From positions 1 through 32,646 of the forward strand of contig NZ_JABXKH010000036.1 of the NCBI RefSeq assembly GCF_017115105.1: a stretch of DNA of 32,646 nt, in the 5' to 3' direction. Source of the stretch: Nostoc sp. NMS2. Lineage in GTDB: Bacteria > Cyanobacteriota > Cyanobacteriia > Cyanobacteriales > Nostocaceae. Positions 7,796 through 14,456 of the stretch are shown one piece after another (within the stretch, counting starts at the first letter, position 1; every line of letters begins with the position of its first letter). The translations under genes were made by a program, and so were the position numbers. Under the pieces are notes generated by a model. The model was not told the DNA's origin. It made no database searches and was given only the letters and a program-made list of their open reading frames with translations.

Positions 7796-9031
7796 CTATT
7801 TCAGTAGTACCGGCAGCGTGAGCGGAGCGCGAAGACCATGATGCGGGATTTCCGGCACGATCGCACCCGGCTCAAGACGCATCTCTGGAAAACGCTTCGC
7901 AACACGGGTGACTGCCTCGCGCAATTGCAGACGGGCAAGCAACGGCCCGACGCAATAGTGAGCGCCGTAGCCGAACGTCAAATGCTGGCGGGCGTTCCCA
8001 CGCGGACACTGGAGCGTTTCCGGTGCGTCGAATAGAGCCGGATCGCGGTTCGCCGCAGCATAGGACACCCAAACCGTCGCGCCCTGCGGCACGGTCACGC
8101 CGCCGATAACGGTATCCATGGTGGCACGTCGGTATAATCCCATCACCGATGTGTCGTGGCGCAAGAGTTCATCGGTGAGATTTTCGGCATCCACGGTTCC
8201 CGATCCGACGGCTTCCCATTGGTCACGCCGGTTCAAAAGCGAGTGAAACGCATTGGCGAGTGTATTGATGGTGGTTTCGTGTCCGGCAAAGAAAACGATC
8301 GCAATGTCCGCGACTAACTCATCCTCTGACAAATCGTTTTCCCCAGCAGCGCGACCGGCGACCAACGCAGAAATCAAACCGTCGTCCGGCATCGCGGTTT
8401 TTTCAGCAATCATTTCGCGGACGTAGTTTTCCAACGCCCGCAAACCGTGTGCTGCGCCGACTTGCACCTCGACGGGTAAGCCGGGTGTCTGGAACGCGAC
8501 CAGCGCATCCGACCAGCCGCTCAATTTCTCGGCATCCGCAAGCGGAACACCCAGTAGTCGGCAGATTGTTCGTAGCGGCAGAGGCTTGCACAAGGTAAGG
8601 AGCAGGTCAGTTTGACCGCCCGATGCTGCGATCGCATCGAGCAGGTCTTCTACGTCCGCTATCACCGTCGGGGCAAGCGACTGAATGCGCTTTGGAGAGA
8701 AAGCCGCCATGAGCGGATCGCGTAAGCGGGTGTGGAGCGGCTTGTCCACGTTGATCAGGTTGTAGGCGAAGAGCGGCGATGTGAGTGAATAGATGGCGAG
8801 GGCTTCCGGCGCGAGATGAACTCCCGCGCTAAACGCCTCGGATGACGCGAATGTCACGGCATCACCCAAAACGTCATGCACTTCCTGCCACCGCGTCACG
8901 GCGTAAACATGAAGTGCGGGCAGGAATGTCACGGGAGCCTCGGAGCGCATCTGCGCGAGGAGCGTGAATCGGTCGGCGGTAAATCGCGGGTTATGTGGGT
9001 CGAACTGTTCGGCGGCGGTTGGGTTTGGCAT
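7796..9031 (-). CDS. Cytochrome P450, 411 aa
   Basis: A soluble bacterial P450 with all core motifs: I-helix AGHETT (about residues 249-254), ExxR as ELLR (288-291), and the heme loop FGYGAHYCVG (353-362) with the proximal Cys at about 360. No membrane anchor, so it needs a soluble ferredoxin/reductase partner, which is not encoded nearby. The substrate is unknown. I take the ATG at 9031; a GTG one codon upstream is possible. GC content is above that of the nif genes, suggesting transfer. Upstream are a sigma-70-type promoter and two identical palindromic operators, with a MarR gene immediately upstream on the same strand. P450 genes are also known on the nifD element of Anabaena PCC 7120, though this one need not be orthologous. 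Confidence 0.93.
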   Translation of the reverse strand: MPNPTAAEQFDPHNPRFTADRFTLLAQMRSEAPVTFLPALHVYAVTRWQEVHDVLGDAVTFASSEAFSAGVHLAPEALAIYSLTSPLFAYNLINVDKPLHTRLRDPLMAAFSPKRIQSLAPTVIADVEDLLDAIAASGGQTDLLLTLCKPLPLRTICRLLGVPLADAEKLSGWSDALVAFQTPGLPVEVQVGAAHGLRALENYVREMIAEKTAMPDDGLISALVAGRAAGENDLSEDELVADIAIVFFAGHETTINTLANAFHSLLNRRDQWEAVGSGTVDAENLTDELLRHDTSVMGLYRRATMDTVIGGVTVPQGATVWVSYAAANRDPALFDAPETLQCPRGNARQHLTFGYGAHYCVGPLLARLQLREAVTRVAKRFPEMRLEPGAIVPEIPHHGLRAPLTLPVLLK

Positions 9032-9058
9032 CACGATGGTGGCTTTCTTACAAGTAAT

Positions 9059-9078
9059 ATTGACAATATGTTGTCAAT
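9059..9078. promoter_or_regulatory. Operator O1, 20-bp palindrome
   Basis: ATTGACAATATGTTGTCAAT, a near-perfect palindrome (TTGACA-N6-TGTCAA). MarR proteins bind palindromes of this size. It would lie about at the transcription start of the P450 promoter, 28 bases before the P450 ATG. Confidence 0.75.
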
Positions 9079-9084
9079 ATCCAA

Positions 9085-9113
9085 ATGTTATCGTATTGAC
9101 AATATGTTGTCAA
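9085..9113 (-). promoter_or_regulatory. Predicted P450 promoter
   Basis: On the minus strand, TTGACA (9113-9108) is followed after 17 bases by TAACAT (9090-9085), a good sigma-70 pair. The -35 box is inside O2 and the expected start point falls at the edge of O1, so a bound MarR protein should block it. Confidence 0.6.
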
Positions 9114-9114
9114 T
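9095..9114. promoter_or_regulatory. Operator O2, identical 20-bp palindrome
   Basis: Exact second copy of O1, 36 bases away start to start. It covers the -35 box of the P450 promoter and the last bases and stop codon of the MarR gene. Two sites over three helical turns apart suggest cooperative binding of two dimers. Confidence 0.75.
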
Positions 9115-9622
9115 CATCGGTTTGCATCTTCTGCGTAATGGCTTCCAGAAGTGCCACAGCACGAGTGATTTGTTCCGCGTCAAAGTCTTCGGCGATCGCA
9201 TTTGTCCATTGCCATTCGCGCTCCAACGCATCGTGATACCTTGCCCTGCCTGCTTCCGTGAGCAGCAAGTGCATCGCTCGGGCATCGCCGGGATTTTCGG
9301 CGAACTCAACTAGACCGTCGCTTGCCATGTCGTCAGCGAGTCGTTGTACGGCTTGCCGTGTTAAGCCCATATGCCGGGCCAATTCGCTTACCGTGACGCG
9401 CTTTTCAAGTGCGAATAACTCACTCAGCGTTTGCCACCGAGCATTGGTTATTCCCATACCCTGCATTAGGCGTGTTCCTGATTTTTGCACCGTTGCGTTC
9501 ATCCGAAGTACGGCGCGAATCAGATCGGTTAAAGCGTTCGACGCGGGTGTTTTTTTATTATGGTAAAAAGGCACGTTCTTGTTTCCCGCAATTCGGGCAT
9601 CTATCGTATTATCGGCAAGCAT
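9110..9622 (-). CDS. MarR-family transcriptional regulator, 170 aa
   Basis: A winged-helix repressor of the MarR family. The recognition part is VSELARHMGLTRQAVQRLAD (about residues 78-97), followed by the wing GLVEFAENPGDARAMHLLLT with the family's D-x-R. Flanking helices for dimerisation are present. The start is uncertain: ATG at 9622 gives 170 aa, while a GTG 16 codons later would give a more usual length. The stop overlaps operator O2 of the P450 gene, so this protein most likely controls the P450 and its release by a small ligand would switch it on. No copy of the operator is seen in front of marR itself, so autoregulation is not obvious. GC content is high like that of the P450. Confidence 0.9.
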   Translation of the reverse strand: MLADNTIDARIAGNKNVPFYHNKKTPASNALTDLIRAVLRMNATVQKSGTRLMQGMGITNARWQTLSELFALEKRVTVSELARHMGLTRQAVQRLADDMASDGLVEFAENPGDARAMHLLLTEAGRARYHDALEREWQWTNAIAEDFDAEQITRAVALLEAITQKMQTDD

Positions 9623-9820
9623 TGCTCTCTACCGTTCTTAATACCACGGACACCGCGCCTTTTCATCGGGCGCGGGACGGCATTGGCCTTTATTGGGATG
9701 AAAAAAGCATCCGTACAGAAACTTACACTAAGGACTCAAAATCTATGTTATACCTTCGTTGCCCTCACAAGTAAATCTGTGACAAAATAATACTGTTGTC
9801 TTATAGCCAGTGCGATCGCA

Positions 9821-10243
9821 TTACGACTGTGGACACACATCAAATACCAGTTGTGAACGATAGAAACACACATCAAACTCCAAAAAGAAGTTCATACGTC
9901 CTAGCAACAAAGGTACATCATTAGACAAACTCCACGCAAAAAATAAGCGAACAGGCTCAAACGATCCAATCTGAGCAGATACAAGCAAACCTTTTGCTGC
10001 AACGGGAGCCAAATTAACAGCCAAAATTACAGAAATCGTCTGTTCTTCCCAAATTGCGCCTAGTTGGACACCAATACTAGATGGCAGAACGCTGACGCTT
10101 GCTCCAGTATCTAACAAGCCTGAAACGTCTACAGATGAGGATGAGTTCCGATAGGTTAATATTAATGGTAGCTTTGGCAGCGCACCGGGAACACCAAATG
10201 TATCGTATCCCTCTGTAAAGGAAAATCTTTGAGGATTAACCAT
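9821..10243 (-). CDS. Retropepsin-like aspartyl protease, 140 aa
   Basis: A single-domain clan AA protease. The catalytic motif is LLDTGASVSVLP (residues about 43-54, Asp45), and VPLLLGRMNFFLEFDV near the C terminus resembles the conserved LLG/D-like turn. Such proteins act as dimers, each giving one Asp. The C-terminal half is very close to the second copy in this window at 29302-29712 (shared NFFLEFDVCFYRS). No signal peptide, so a cytoplasmic target is expected. The gene lies 7 bases after a small gene (10251-10460) on the same strand, the same arrangement as the second copy, so the two form a module. The target is unknown. Confidence 0.85.
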   Translation of the reverse strand: MVNPQRFSFTEGYDTFGVPGALPKLPLILTYRNSSSSVDVSGLLDTGASVSVLPSSIGVQLGAIWEEQTISVILAVNLAPVAAKGLLVSAQIGSFEPVRLFFAWSLSNDVPLLLGRMNFFLEFDVCFYRSQLVFDVCPQS

Positions 10244-10250
10244 TGTGCAT

Positions 10251-10460
10251 TTATTCGTCCGACTCTAGAAGTTCAGCAAGTTTATGTGCAGCTGCGTGGG
10301 AATTAAGTGGCGACCAAATAGGGTAAGTTGCTCCTTGCTCTAATGATGGTTCCTCATCCCTAGATAATTCTGAAACTAGAAACTGCATAACTTTCAGTTT
10401 GTCTGCACGAGTTAAATTTCGCAAGGCAGAAAATAGCTCTACGGCGTTCATAATTGTCAT
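10251..10460 (-). CDS. Small helical partner of the retropepsin, 69 aa
   Basis: The N-terminal half is helical (ALRNLTRADKLKVMQFLVSEL), resembling the dimerising helices of small antitoxin or addiction-module proteins. The C-terminal half has YPIWSPLNSHAAAHKLAELL, matching YDLPTPYNSFGAGEVLMQAL in the partner of the second protease at 29088-29297. Both partners are 69 aa and directly upstream of the protease. It could be an adaptor, inhibitor or antitoxin. ATG at 10460; an internal ATG three codons on is possible. No known function. Confidence 0.75.
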   Translation of the reverse strand: MTIMNAVELFSALRNLTRADKLKVMQFLVSELSRDEEPSLEQGATYPIWSPLNSHAAAHKLAELLESDE

Positions 10461-10608
10461 GCTGGAGATGAATCAACATTTCTATTTTTCTACAAATTCT
10501 ATCAGGCTGCGGTATCAGCTTTGTAAATTTGAGATCATGCTGCGTTGTTGGAAAAACTCAAGAGCATCAGTTAAATCAGACATATCTTTTTATGTATATT
10601 AACTGTAT

Positions 10609-10977
10609 TTATATTTCTCCAGCGTAATTACTGAGAAATACTAATTGATTTATCATATCTTCGGCTGATTTAGCTGCTATCAGCTTGAGTACTCTTCGCA
10701 TTTGTTCACCAATCGAGTAATCTTGCGATGAAATTATAATCCCTGCATGACTTCGTTTATCTTGTATGTATATGCTGTGTAACTGGCAAAAATCACCAAC
10801 ATTGAATGTGTATAAAACTCTTTGCAATTCAGTTGCTAAAGTCAGTTGTTCCTTATCGCTAGAACTAATCGTTTCAACTTCCCCAACACTTGTAACGTCT
10901 ACTCCCCTCGCTCTCAATGCTTTGATAAATCGCTGATCCATTGAGTCTTCATCAATAAATAATCGAATTTGACTCAT
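10609..10977 (-). CDS. DUF5615 PIN-like toxin, 122 aa
   Basis: A predicted RNase-type toxin of the PIN-like DUF5615 family. IRLFIDEDSMDQRFIKALRARGVDV (N terminus) shows the acidic residues of the first active-site strand, SSSDKEQLTLATELQRVLYTFNVGDF gives the second acidic cluster with the family's NxxDF-like end. It follows the DUF433 antitoxin gene with a 4-base ATGA overlap, the typical antitoxin-toxin coupling. Likely cleaves RNA when freed. Part of the toxin-antitoxin cluster inside the nifD element, where it could help keep the element. Confidence 0.85.
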   Translation of the reverse strand: MSQIRLFIDEDSMDQRFIKALRARGVDVTSVGEVETISSSDKEQLTLATELQRVLYTFNVGDFCQLHSIYIQDKRSHAGIIISSQDYSIGEQMRRVLKLIAAKSAEDMINQLVFLSNYAGEI

Positions 10978-11297
10978 ATTGCTTGCCCCATTTCTGTAGC
11001 TAATCGCTTGTAATCTGCTTTTTCAGCAGAAATATATGCCTCAATTTCTTCTCGATTAGCGTGATAATAAGTTAAAGCAGCATAAACCTGTACGAGATTT
11101 ACATTTCCCATACGTTCAGCAATTTCTTCTGCATTCAGCCCAAGTTTGTACCAAGCTGTGATGCGTTGAACAGAAACTCTAGTACCAGCAATGCGGGGAC
11201 GACCCCCTAGAGTCTCAGGTGATTTAACAATCAGTGTTCCAATATCAGTAGCCGACATAAATATCTTAATGGGTTTATTTGGATCATTTTCACCCAT
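10974..11297 (-). CDS. DUF433 antitoxin, 107 aa
   Basis: The core GRPRIAGTRVSVQRITAWYKLGLNAEEIAERMGNVNLVQVYAAL (about 32-75) is the helix-turn-helix-like DUF433 domain found in antitoxins paired with PIN-like toxins. A C-terminal helix (NREEIEAYISAEKADYKRLA) likely covers the toxin. The gene overlaps the DUF5615 toxin by 4 bases. It should bind its toxin and repress the shared promoter. Start ATG at 11297; the first ~25 residues are outside the core and a later start is possible. Confidence 0.87.
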   Translation of the reverse strand: MGENDPNKPIKIFMSATDIGTLIVKSPETLGGRPRIAGTRVSVQRITAWYKLGLNAEEIAERMGNVNLVQVYAALTYYHANREEIEAYISAEKADYKRLATEMGQAI

Positions 11298-11389
11298 AAA
11301 TCATAGCATTACTCAGTAGTCAGTATTATTGGCGTATAGTGCAACGCACCACATCAATCTCAATAGTAAATATCACAAGTGAGTTTGCA

Positions 11390-11710
11390 TTATGGGTGAC
11401 TATTAGGGTTTTCAATCATTAATCCCTCACTTACAACTGCTGCATTCAACTCATTATCTGCGGACACAAAGGTAATAGGAGGTAATCCATTAGCAATGCA
11501 AATGATGTTAACTGCACGATCTACTGATAGTTGGATAGCATCATAACCTCTTAAACCATAAGTTTCAGATAATACCATTCCAGAATTAATGATATTTTCT
11601 GTGATTTCAACAATTTGATAGTCTTTCTGTAAATCTATTTTGAACTGATTGCGTGTTCTTGTCGCATCTGTAATGTTAATACTTCCACTGCGCGATCGCC
11701 CCGTGGTTGA
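11390..11710 (-). pseudogene. Truncated PIN-domain toxin (C-terminal half)
   Basis: The frame is open from a stop at 11711-11713 to the stop at 11390 and reads ...ITDATRTRNQF...YQIVEITENI...YGLRGYDAIQL...FVSADNELNAAVVSEGL...ENPN. GYDAIQL and FVSADNEL are the second and third acidic motifs of PIN ribonucleases. The N-terminal half with the first catalytic Asp is absent; the sequence breaks at the end of the next gene. A later ATG at 11578 would give only 62 residues. Not expected to work. Confidence 0.75.
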
Positions 11711-11717
11711 TTACCAT

Positions 11718-12211
11718 TTAAGAATGCTTATCTAACAACTTTTGAAACAAACTATCAGATGCCCAGAAAGATGTGTTTTTAAGACTTTGGATAGTAACAG
11801 GTAAATTGATTAGCTTCATCGTTGTTGCCTGATCCAAAATTCCCAGGATACCTGTGATAACCAAGCCTCTATCTTTGGCAATGCGTCTTGCTTTCATGTC
11901 GTCTAATATAAGTAAGTCTGCATTGAGTTCCTGGGCTAGCAGTATAGCCTCAGATTCACCAGGATCGAGCAAATTTGCGTAGGTGTAGCCCGTCGTAGAC
12001 ATCGCATCGTAGTTTGGCTAACGGTTTGAATTTTTAGCCAGTTGGGTGGTGCTGCAATCCAAGCTTGGACAGGTGGTGGAGCAAGTTTATCAGATAGCTC
12101 AGTGTAAACTGCTTGAGGAATGATAATTTGCTGAAATAGTTCAGGTAGAAGGTTGATTTGCCCAATCAAAATTAGGTAGTTGATTGGAGAAGTGTTAGAG
12201 ACAATAATCAT
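11718..12211 (-). pseudogene. DUF3368 PIN-like toxin gene split by a 29-nt repeat
   Basis: Two frames carry the two halves of one DUF3368 protein: MIIVSNTSPINYLILIGQ... to VSQTT (12211 down to about 12006), then LLDPGESEAILLAQEL...LLILDDMKARRIA...GILGIL...FWASDSLFQKLL (from about 11976 to 11718). Between them sits a 29-nt repeat (11977-12005) also found twice elsewhere. Taking those 29 bases out joins the halves in frame as VSQTTINLLDPGESE and gives a protein of about 154 aa, normal for the family. The gene overlaps its UPF0175 antitoxin by 4 bases (12208-12211). The toxin is therefore very probably dead, unless frameshifting rescues it. Confidence 0.88.
11977..12005 (-). repeat. 29-nt dispersed repeat inserted in toxin gene
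   Basis: On the minus strand it begins GCGATGTCTACGACGGGC and ends CTACGC. Copies: 29727-29755 and 30982-31010 on the plus strand, each 29 nt with two to four differences. Here it interrupts the DUF3368 gene. No duplicated target bases are evident. Confidence 0.8.
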
Positions 12212-12477
12212 TCAGTAGCTAGTAAATTACGAATTGCTTGAACATCTTGTTCTAAGTCTTCTTCAGTGTAGGGTAAATAAGCTTGTTCACGTTTGAGGAA
12301 TTCATAAGTTTCCCATCGAGAAGATAAATTCAGCATTCGGTGAACTTCGGCGGCTCCAATGCGACCTTGACGATAATTATCAGCTGCGATGAGTTCCAAA
12401 ACTCTGCGGGAAATGCTCGTGGGTTGCACTTGTAATTGGTTGGCTATATCATCGGGGAGGTCAATGATAATTTGCAT
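12208..12477 (-). CDS. UPF0175 antitoxin, 89 aa
   Basis: Matches the UPF0175 pattern: MQIIIDLPDDIANQL at the start, then SRRVLELIAADNYRQGRIGAAEVHRML, and the C-terminal YLPYTEEDLEQDVQAI. Such proteins are small DNA-binding antitoxins paired with DUF3368 toxins. It overlaps the first half of the broken DUF3368 gene by 4 bases, the normal arrangement. With its toxin disrupted it may persist as an orphan repressor or be on its way to decay. The ATG at 12477 is supported by length; AGGAGT lies a few bases upstream on the minus strand. Confidence 0.88.
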   Translation of the reverse strand: MQIIIDLPDDIANQLQVQPTSISRRVLELIAADNYRQGRIGAAEVHRMLNLSSRWETYEFLKREQAYLPYTEEDLEQDVQAIRNLLATE

Positions 12478-12510
12478 AAGTTATACTCCTTGGTTAATTT
12501 GAGCTTTTGC

Positions 12511-12620
12511 AGTAATCTTGAAATGAAATTATAATCTATGTATGACTTCGTTTTTTTGTATGTAGATGCTGTGTGGCTGGCAACATTCGCCAATGATACT
12601 TTTTCATCTATAAATCATAG
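12511..12620 (-). pseudogene. Decayed copy of the DUF5615/DUF433 module
   Basis: Bases 12511-12597 resemble 10715-10804, part of the DUF5615 toxin gene (shared AATGAAATTATAATC-like, ATGACTTCGTTT, TTGTATGTA and ATGCTGTGT blocks), with small indels. Bases 12600-12620 resemble 11287-11306, the start region of the DUF433 gene (ATAAATCATAGCA). Most of the module between is lost. No reading frame remains. Confidence 0.6.
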
Positions 12621-12656
12621 CAAATTTAGATAATTTTATATGATTTATCAGTAAAT

Positions 12657-13961
12657 TTAACTTTGTTTATAAACCATTTCCATTCTCAACTTCTCAATCT
12701 CCAATCTCAACTTGTCATTCTCCATTCTCAACTTAGCATTATCTTCCCTAATCAACTCAACTTCATTCCTCTTACTCAACGCCTGATTAATCGCCAACTT
12801 CCGCATATCTAGCGAAAACCAACGCTGATAAGTTTGGGTATGAACTTGCACACTATGCCCCAAATTATCCGCCGCCGCTTTAATTGGTATCCCCAAAATA
12901 TGCGCCCGAATTGCCCAAGCATGACGTAAATCATAAGGTTTAAAATCCAAACCTATTTTGCGAAACCACCAACTAACTCGTTGTGTTAACGCCGTTATCT
13001 CAGCATGATTAGTGTTATCTTTTTTAGCGATCGCACTCCGCAACATCTCTAAATATTTAGGATTTCTCAAATCAAAATCCTCAATCCATTGTCTATATAA
13101 TGGTAATGCTTCTCTCTCCCCAGTCTTACAATCTTTATGAACTTTCCATGTCAAATCTAAATTTTCTTGACTCAACCACCAATCAAGATCGGGATTAATA
13201 AAAAGTTCCCGTGGACGTAAACCAAAAACTGCTAACATTCCATACGTCCAGCGCCAAAGTTGCCAGCTATCTTGAACATTTTGATTAACTTGATTACCTC
13301 TATTATGTTGATAATCTTCAAACTTGAGAATTCCCTCAGATATTTCTGCATCGGTCGGTATATTTCTGGAATTATTCTCTGGCATTTTGGAATATTTAGA
13401 TAAATCGATTTCGATGTTAAATGTCATACAAAATGCTGCGATCGCTCTAGCTGCATTATACTTAGCCCATTCTTTATCGATTTGTTCAATTGAACTTATT
13501 AGATTTTCCGCAGTTGCCAAATCTTTAGGATTCGTAAATCGTTTAGTTCGGGAAAAGTAATAAAAAAAAGTGTGTTCGCTTTTGGTAGTTCGTTTATGAG
13601 TTTTAAAATACTCTTCTTCAAATTGTTTGAGTAACTCTTCTATAGTTTTAAATTCTTTTTTAATTGTCTCATTACCTAAATATTTATCATTCCATTCAAA
13701 AGTTTTACGAGCGATTAACTTACCTAATTCATAGGCTTCTTCCTCAGCCGTCTTGAGTCCATCCAAGTTAGCGGGAATATTCAAACTGAGATTGTATTGC
13801 TTTCTCCCAGTACCATTGCTATCTTTGTCTCCCGGCTTAATTGGTAACGTCGCCCGTAATTGCAGACTTCCATTTGATTCTCTAATTGTTACCTTAGCCT
13901 TTGCAGACTTCAAACGCAGATTAACTTTCTCTAATTCTAGTAGTACTTTCGTTCTCATCAT
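12657..13961 (-). CDS. xisA: XisA nifD-element site-specific recombinase, 434 aa
   Basis: A tyrosine recombinase that in Anabaena excises the nifD element at the 11-bp core. Catalytic residues are visible: Arg in FGLRPREL, His/Arg in LRHAWAIR, and LGHSVQVHTQTYQRW with the second His and the nucleophilic Tyr. The long N-terminal domain (KPGDKDSNGTGRKQYNLSLN) and a C-terminal coiled coil (residues about 400-430, repeated KLRxE) are as I recall them for XisA. I choose the double ATG at 13956-13961 (MMRTKVLLELEKVNLRL). An in-frame TTG at 14126 adds 55 residues, but those come largely from an inserted palindrome. The gene sits about 335 bases inside the element border and reads away from nifK. Confidence 0.93.
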   Translation of the reverse strand: MMRTKVLLELEKVNLRLKSAKAKVTIRESNGSLQLRATLPIKPGDKDSNGTGRKQYNLSLNIPANLDGLKTAEEEAYELGKLIARKTFEWNDKYLGNETIKKEFKTIEELLKQFEEEYFKTHKRTTKSEHTFFYYFSRTKRFTNPKDLATAENLISSIEQIDKEWAKYNAARAIAAFCMTFNIEIDLSKYSKMPENNSRNIPTDAEISEGILKFEDYQHNRGNQVNQNVQDSWQLWRWTYGMLAVFGLRPRELFINPDLDWWLSQENLDLTWKVHKDCKTGEREALPLYRQWIEDFDLRNPKYLEMLRSAIAKKDNTNHAEITALTQRVSWWFRKIGLDFKPYDLRHAWAIRAHILGIPIKAAADNLGHSVQVHTQTYQRWFSLDMRKLAINQALSKRNEVELIREDNAKLRMENDKLRLEIEKLRMEMVYKQS

Positions 13962-14136
13962 GCGCTCTTTGTTGCTGTGATTGCAGAGATGAACACAAGC
14001 ACCAGGCGGTGTTGCATATTTGCGGGATGATTTTGCTGGCTTTGTGGGATGGGCATCTTGCCCGTCCCTTGTATTTCCAGGCGGGCAGGATGCCCACCCT
14101 ACAAAAATCATCCCTTGATTTAGCAACGCCCTGCAT
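13962..14136 (-). pseudogene. Disrupted 5' extension of xisA
   Basis: In Anabaena PCC 7120 XisA, as I recall it, an N-terminal extension ending SSLQAQQQREH precedes MRTKV. Here SSLQSQQQRAH is encoded, but in a different frame from MRTKV: CAT-G-ATG stands where CAT-ATG would be in frame. The frame of this piece starts at ATG 14136 and also runs through a 91-bp palindrome (14024-14114). So the extension is both frameshifted and interrupted. The comparison depends on memory of the 7120 protein. Confidence 0.5.
14024..14114. repeat. 91-bp imperfect palindromic repeat
   Basis: The ends GGGATGATTTT (14024-14034) and AAAATCATCCC (14104-14114) are inverted copies. Inside, GGGATGGGCATCTTGCCCG pairs with CGGGCAGGATGCCCACCC across a short loop near TTGTATTTCCA. 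It is of the type repeated many times in cyanobacterial genomes (GGGCATC/GCCCGCC boxes). It lies in the 5' region of xisA. Confidence 0.75.
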
Positions 14137-14296
14137 CAGGACAACATTTAGGTGATGCGTGAGTCCTGAACCTGATTATGCTGTGTTTTTAGCCTATATT
14201 TAGTCTAAAAATAAATGTGTTCTCAGAAAACAATGTTTAGCAGAGACATTGCTTACCGCAAACATTAAGCTGTTGAAAATAATTAAACCATCAAAA

Positions 14297-14307
14297 GGAT
14301 TACTCCG
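14297..14307 (+). repeat. nifD-element core recombination site (right attachment site)
   Basis: GGATTACTCCG is the 11-bp direct repeat known at both borders of the Anabaena nifD element. Here it also encodes Asp-Tyr-Ser of nifD. XisA recombination with the missing left copy would restore nifD. Flanking A-rich bases and a loose inverted pair (AATGTTTAGC near 14231 and GCAAACATT near 14259) could be recombinase contacts. Confidence 0.9.
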
Positions 14308-14456
14308 GCCCTTATCACGGTTATGACGGCTTTGCCATCTTCGCACGTGACATGGACTTGGCACTCAACAGCCCAACCTGGGGATTAATTGGCGCTCCTT
14401 GGAATGAAAAAGCTCAGGCTAAGAAGGCTGAAGCTAAGGCTAAGGCTGCGGTTTAG
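14298..14456 (+). CDS. nifD: NifD, C-terminal fragment (52 codons)
   Basis: From the core site the frame reads [20 protein letters not shown] and on to [15 protein letters not shown] and a TAG at 14454-14456. [18 protein letters not shown] is the conserved C-terminal part of the nitrogenase MoFe protein alpha chain (full length about 490-500 aa). The 5' part lies beyond the left end of the element. In this form it has no start codon, so the gene is silent until excision. The A/K-rich last 14 residues are typical of cyanobacterial NifD. Confidence 0.95.
   Translation, partial: DYSGPYHGYDGFAIFARDMDLALNSPTWGLIGAPWNEKAQAKKAEAKAKAAV

Larger units (their letters stand above)
1..14307. mobile_element. 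nifD excision element, partial (right part with xisA and border)
   Basis: The right border is fixed by the 11-bp core at 14297-14307, directly followed by the in-frame C-terminal codons of nifD. A XisA-type recombinase gene lies just inside the border. In Anabaena PCC 7120 such an element (about 11 kb) is removed from nifD by XisA during heterocyst differentiation, rejoining nifD. No second core copy and no nifD 5' part are visible, so the element continues beyond the left edge and exceeds 14.3 kb. The cargo is a mix of enzymes, a P450 with its regulator, and toxin-antitoxin modules, several of them damaged. The assignment of all of 1-14307 to one element is inferred from the border and the missing nifD 5' part. 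Excision itself is inferred from the family. Confidence 0.88.

Noticed and set aside
8876..9313. Plus-strand open frame across the P450/marR junction
   Set aside because: It lies antisense to two well-recognised genes and its residues look like no family; it is a shadow of the GC-rich coding strand.
1..14296. Left copy of the nifD core within the window
   Set aside because: No second GGATTACTCCG or its reverse complement was found, and no nifD N-terminal residues occur.
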